A stretch of 64,000 bases of DNA from Begonia masoniana (lineage: Eukaryota; Streptophyta; Magnoliopsida; Cucurbitales; Begoniaceae), in assembly GCA_022432975.1 (NCBI GenBank), contig CM039508.1:13672954-13736953 (forward strand). The letters are read 5' to 3'. The notes beneath the pieces are model-generated. The model worked only from the letters and a program-made list of their open reading frames with translations, had not been told where the DNA came from and searched no databases. The stretch's first letter is position 1; every line of letters starts with the position of its first letter. Both the position numbers and the translations under genes were made by a program. This document shows positions 60,648 to 64,000 of this stretch, in pieces.

Positions 60648-60660
60648 GGCTCTGATACCA
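60648..60660 (-). other. Primer binding site of element A
   Basis: TGGTATCAGAGCC on the minus strand, 2 bp from the LTR end at 60663. This is the standard plant site complementary to the 3' end of initiator methionine tRNA, used to start minus-strand DNA synthesis. Confidence 0.93.
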
Positions 60661-60662
60661 AA

Positions 60663-61349
60663 TGATGCGAACCACGCCAACGATGTGACGGTGACCCACG
60701 ATCAAAATATTGGCGTCGTCGCTAACCCAGAATCTACAAGTTCGAAGAGGAAATCCTTGACCCGAAATCTATACAGATCTGAACCTTGGAATGAGGAGGA
60801 CGCCACAAACGAATATGACTGTTCGTTTGATAAGTCTGATTTTGAACGCCACAAGGAGAACCTTGATAAGTTCGGAGTTTCTTCAAGAAACTAAGAGAAA
60901 TTCTCTCACAGTTAGATAAAACCTGAATCTCCTTTTTTATTCAACTAAGAATGAATTTATAGGCATGAAACACCCCTTCATGCTAGGGTTTCAAGAACAA
61001 AATTACTATCCTGTCCTTGTAACTATTAATTAAAAATAATGACAATTGCTAAAATAATGACAAATACGACAAGTACTTTTTAAACCCTAAAAATGACAAT
61101 CGAATTAACTAAATAAATAAAACGACAATGACATAAACATCATCCCAAAACAGCTTGGATTATGGGAACAAGCTCTGGTTCTTGGTTCGAAACACAAGTT
61201 CCTTCTTGAGGTAGGATCTGATGGACCAAATTGCTCATTTGCTCCTTTATCCGCTTCGTCTTTGTTCTCGTTATTGGTTCATGTTCAGCCGTATCTTCAA
61301 TTGGATTCCTTATTCTTGAGCTTTGACTGGTCTGACTTGGATCACTTCA
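60663..61349 (-). mobile_element. Shared LTR: 5' LTR of element A and 3' LTR of a second copy (687 bp)
   Basis: TGATGCGAACC beside the primer site on the left; GGATCACTTCA on the right, followed by a polypurine tract (61351-61361) and integrase-end sequence. It is therefore flanked on both sides by internal sequence, the hallmark of a tandem LTR element array. Confidence 0.92.
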
Positions 61350-61741
61350 GTCCTCCCCCTTCGAAAAGATTCGTCTCGAATCTCCTGCAGTCATATAAAA
61401 ACAATTAGTACAATTAAAAATATGTGCTGACATTACCGTATTCACTCGTTGGTCGATCTTGTAAGCGTGTCATTGATGCGCTCTAGGAATTGGAAAGGTT
61501 TATCTCCTCGAGGTTGTAACTTGTTATTCCGTTTGTTTGGAAAACCTTTCTTTTTGTAGACGTAGCCAAACCAAATCTCCGGGTTCAAAATAAGTCTTAC
61601 CATTGAATGAATTTCTTAGCAAAATTCATCTTTTTACTTTCATGCACAAGAACAAACGTATTAGTAAACGGAGTTTAATAAATTTAACGGATTTAATAGA
61701 TTAAATCATCAATAATATCAAATAGTGAATAATATCGAATA
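61350..61741 (-). mobile_element. 3' internal end of a second family A copy, truncated by satellite
   Basis: Aligns with 57561-57960 (polypurine tract, integrase C-terminal segment, AT-rich part) with several one-base indels that break the frame. It stops abruptly at TATCGAATAG, where satellite begins at TTCTCATCACTTC. Confidence 0.9.
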
Positions 61742-62243
61742 GTTCTCATCACTTCAAGTTAAAACCTTGAATGTGAAATGGATAACTTAGGTTCTAACCA
61801 CAAGTCATGTAACACTCAACCTCATTTGCTTGATACGTTCAGCTCTTTTGGAACAAATCGATTGAAGTAAAGTTTCTTATACTTCATCAAACGCATTACT
61901 AAGTCTTAATTACTCGTCCATGAAGGTTATTGGGTACTCAATACACGTCGTTCTCATCACTTCAAGTTAAAACCTTGAATGTGAAATGGATAACTTAGGT
62001 TCTAACCACAAGTCATGTAACACTCAACCTCATTTGCTTGATACGTTCAGCTCTTTTGGAACAAATCGATTGAAGTAAAGTTTCTTATACTTCATCAAAC
62101 GCATTACTAAGTCTTAATTACTCGTCCATGAAGGTTATTGGGTACTCAATACACGTCGTTCTCATCACTTCAAGTTAAAACCTTGAATGTGAAATGGATA
62201 ACTTAGGTTCTAACCACAAGTCATGTAACACTCAACCTCATTT
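61742..62243 (+). repeat. 208-bp satellite (~2.4 near-identical monomers)
   Basis: Plus polarity; the two complete monomers are identical as far as I can read (GGTACTCAAT, CATCACTTCAAGTTAAAACC, TGGAACAAATCG), so they were duplicated recently or copied by the assembler. Confidence 0.95.
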
Positions 62244-62474
62244 CTATAATAGTCTCACCCTCTTGCCTTTTACCTCCAGATCTCCTTTAGTTCTTTACGT
62301 AGAACTTGATCGATGATAAATATTCAACAAGCCAAACTAGAAAAAATCAAACTTTAAAGCTTAAAAGTTCAAACTTGTAAGATGGCTAAATCAAGGGTAT
62401 GATTGAAATAAGACAAAAGTTTGGATGATGACAATATTTCAAATGAAAATTCAAATTATTGAAAATTCAACTTG
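62244..62474. other. Unidentified 231-bp insertion in the satellite
   Basis: AT-rich sequence beginning CTATAATAGTCTCACCC replaces about 40 bp of one monomer (from after CTCATTT to TAAAGTTTC). It has no TG/CA ends, target duplication or coding frame that I can see. It ends in TTGAAAATTCAACTTG, which contains a small inverted repeat. Confidence 0.6.
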
Positions 62475-64000
62475 TAAAGTTTCTTATACTTCATCAAACG
62501 CATTACTAAGTCTTAATTACTCGTCCATGAAGGTTATTGGGTTCTCAATACACGTCGTTCTCATCACTTCAAGAAAAACCTTGAATGTGAAATAGATAAC
62601 TTAGCTTCTAACCACAAGTCATGTAACACTCAACCTCATTTGCTTGATACATTCAGTTCTTTTGGAGCAAATCGATTGAAGTAAAGTTTCTTATACTTCA
62701 TCAAACGCATTACTAAGTCTTAATTACTCGTCCATGGAGGTTATTGGGTCCTCAATACACGTCGATCCCATCACTTCAAGTTAAAACCTTGAATGTGAAA
62801 TGCATAACTTTGGTTCTAACCACAAGACATGTAACACTCAACCTCATTTGCTTGATACGTTCAGCTCTCTTGGAGCAAATCGATTGAAGTAAAGTTTCTT
62901 ATACTTCATCAAACGCATTACTAAGTCTTAATGACTCGTCCATGAAGGTTATTGGGTCCTCAATACACGTCATTCTCATCACTTCAAGTAAAAACCTTGA
63001 ATGTGAAATGGATAACTTAGGTTCTAATCACAAGTCATGTAACACTCAACCTCATTTGCTTGATACGTTCAGCTCTTTTGGAGCAAATCGATTGAAGTAA
63101 AGTTTCTTATACTTCGACAAACGAATTACTAAGTCTGAATTACTCGTCCATGATGGTTATTGGGTCCTCAATACACATCGTTTCATCACTTCATGTAAAA
63201 ACCTTGAATGTGAAATTCATAACTTAGTTTCTAACCACAAGTCATGTAACACTCAACCTCATTTGCTTGATACGTTCAGCTCTTTTGGAGCAAATCGATT
63301 GAAGTAAGTTTCTTATACTTCATCAAACGCATTACTAAGTCTTAATTACTCGTCCATGAAGGTTATTGGGTACTCAATACACGTCGTTCTCATCACTTCA
63401 AGTTAAAACCTTGAATGTGAAATGGATAACTTAGGTTCTAACCACAAGTCATGTAACACTCAACCTCATTTGCTTGATACGTTCAGCTCTTTTGGAGCAA
63501 ATCGATTGAAGTAAAGTTTCTTATACTTCATCAAACGCATTACTAAGTCTTAATTACTCGTCCATGAAGGTTATTGGGTACTCAATACACGTCGTTCTCA
63601 TCACTTCAAGTTAAAACCTTGAATGTGAAATGGATAACTTAGGTTCTAACCACAAGTCATGTAACACTCAACCTCATTTGCTTGATACGTTCAGCTCTTT
63701 TGGAGCAAATCGATTGAAGTAAAGTTTCTTATACTTCATCAAACGCATTACTAAGTCTTAATTACTCGTCCATGAAGGTTATTGGGTCCTCAATACACGT
63801 CGTTCCCACCACTTCAAGTTAAAACCTTGAATGTGAAATGGATAACTTAGGTTCTAACCACAAGTCATGTAACACTTAACCTCATTTGTTTGATACGTTC
63901 AGCTCTTTTGGAGCAAATCGATTGAAGTAAAGTTTCTTATACTTCATCAAACGCATTACTAAGTCTTAATTACTCGTCCATGAAGGTTATTGGATACTCA
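62475..64000 (+). repeat. 208-bp satellite, plus polarity, running off the window (~7.3 monomers)
   Basis: Regular monomers; the left ones have private substitutions, while those from about 63300 to 63780 are near-identical. The final part shows GTTCCCACC. The array continues beyond 64000. Confidence 0.96.

Larger units (their letters stand above)
56880..61349 (-). mobile_element. Family A Ty3/gypsy element, non-autonomous deletion derivative (4,470 bp)
   Basis: Order on the minus strand: LTR (61349-60663), primer site (60660-60648), leader, gag, K/E linker, chimeric pol-like ORF, polypurine tract (57573-57563), LTR (57560-56880). The LTRs are 681 and 687 bp and differ by three substitutions and a few indels that I could count by eye. 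No RT, RNase H or integrase core is present, so any movement would depend on enzymes from a relative. The expected duplication is not seen: AACAT lies left of 56880, but right of 61349 the sequence continues into another copy of the internal 3' end. Confidence 0.88.

Noticed and set aside
60646..60894. Plus-strand open frame of 69-82 codons present in both element A LTRs
   Set aside because: Antisense to the element, identical only because the LTRs are recent copies, no recognisable domain, and broken in the older LTR at 988.
4829..64000. CENP-B box in the monomer
   Set aside because: No sequence resembling the TTCG...A..CGGG pattern was found in the monomer.
1..64000. Host genes, tRNA or rRNA genes
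   Set aside because: All recognisable protein similarity is to LTR retrotransposon gag/pol, and no tRNA or rRNA segment was noticed by eye. A tRNA scan would be needed to be sure.

Overview
This window is plant heterochromatin, almost certainly from a flowering plant. About 45 of the 64 kb is one tandem satellite with a 208-bp monomer, roughly 215 copies. LTR retrotransposons, mostly solo LTRs, are embedded in it. No host gene, tRNA or rRNA gene was recognised. The plant assignment rests on the Ty3/gypsy gag and pol fragments, the 13-base initiator-Met-tRNA primer site, and long LTRs with 5-bp target duplications. The species cannot be told from the sequence. A centromeric or pericentromeric location is plausible but is inference.

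Layout. 1-1632: 5' leader, primer site and LTR of a minus-strand gypsy element (family A). 1633-3365: noisy satellite in minus polarity. 3366-4828: non-satellite DNA with a 100-N gap, partly like a Ty1/copia LTR. 4829-9357: satellite, plus polarity. 9358-17434: satellite, minus polarity, holding a solo LTR (9442-10613) and a 1.17-kb higher-order repeat that carries an 80-bp passenger. 17435-18352: a short-start LTR, a second 100-N gap, an unknown segment and a poly(T) tract, where polarity flips back. 18353-64000: plus-polarity satellite interrupted by LTRs at 19057, 35911, 37585, 39491, 51965 and 53186, by a compound retrotransposon block (54739-61741) and by a 231-bp unknown segment at 62244.

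The compound block holds the only clear coding DNA, all on the minus strand: a gag gene, a chimeric ORF joining a protease/RT spacer to the integrase C-terminus, and a gag-protease-RT-start derivative. None encodes a complete reverse transcriptase, RNase H or integrase, so these are non-autonomous deletion derivatives. The two LTRs of the central element (56880-61349) differ by three substitutions that I could count, so it is young.

The most interesting points are: (i) in every family with a preserved LTR start in the gypsy group, the LTR begins in the same codon phase and encodes the end of the polyprotein; (ii) otherwise homologous LTRs use two different start points 333-334 bp apart; (iii) a pinpointed head-to-head satellite inversion with 2-bp microhomology; (iv) higher-order repeats of several kinds; (v) an LTR-internal-LTR-internal tandem array. 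Many single-base indels look like uncorrected long-read error, so small frameshifts should be read with caution.
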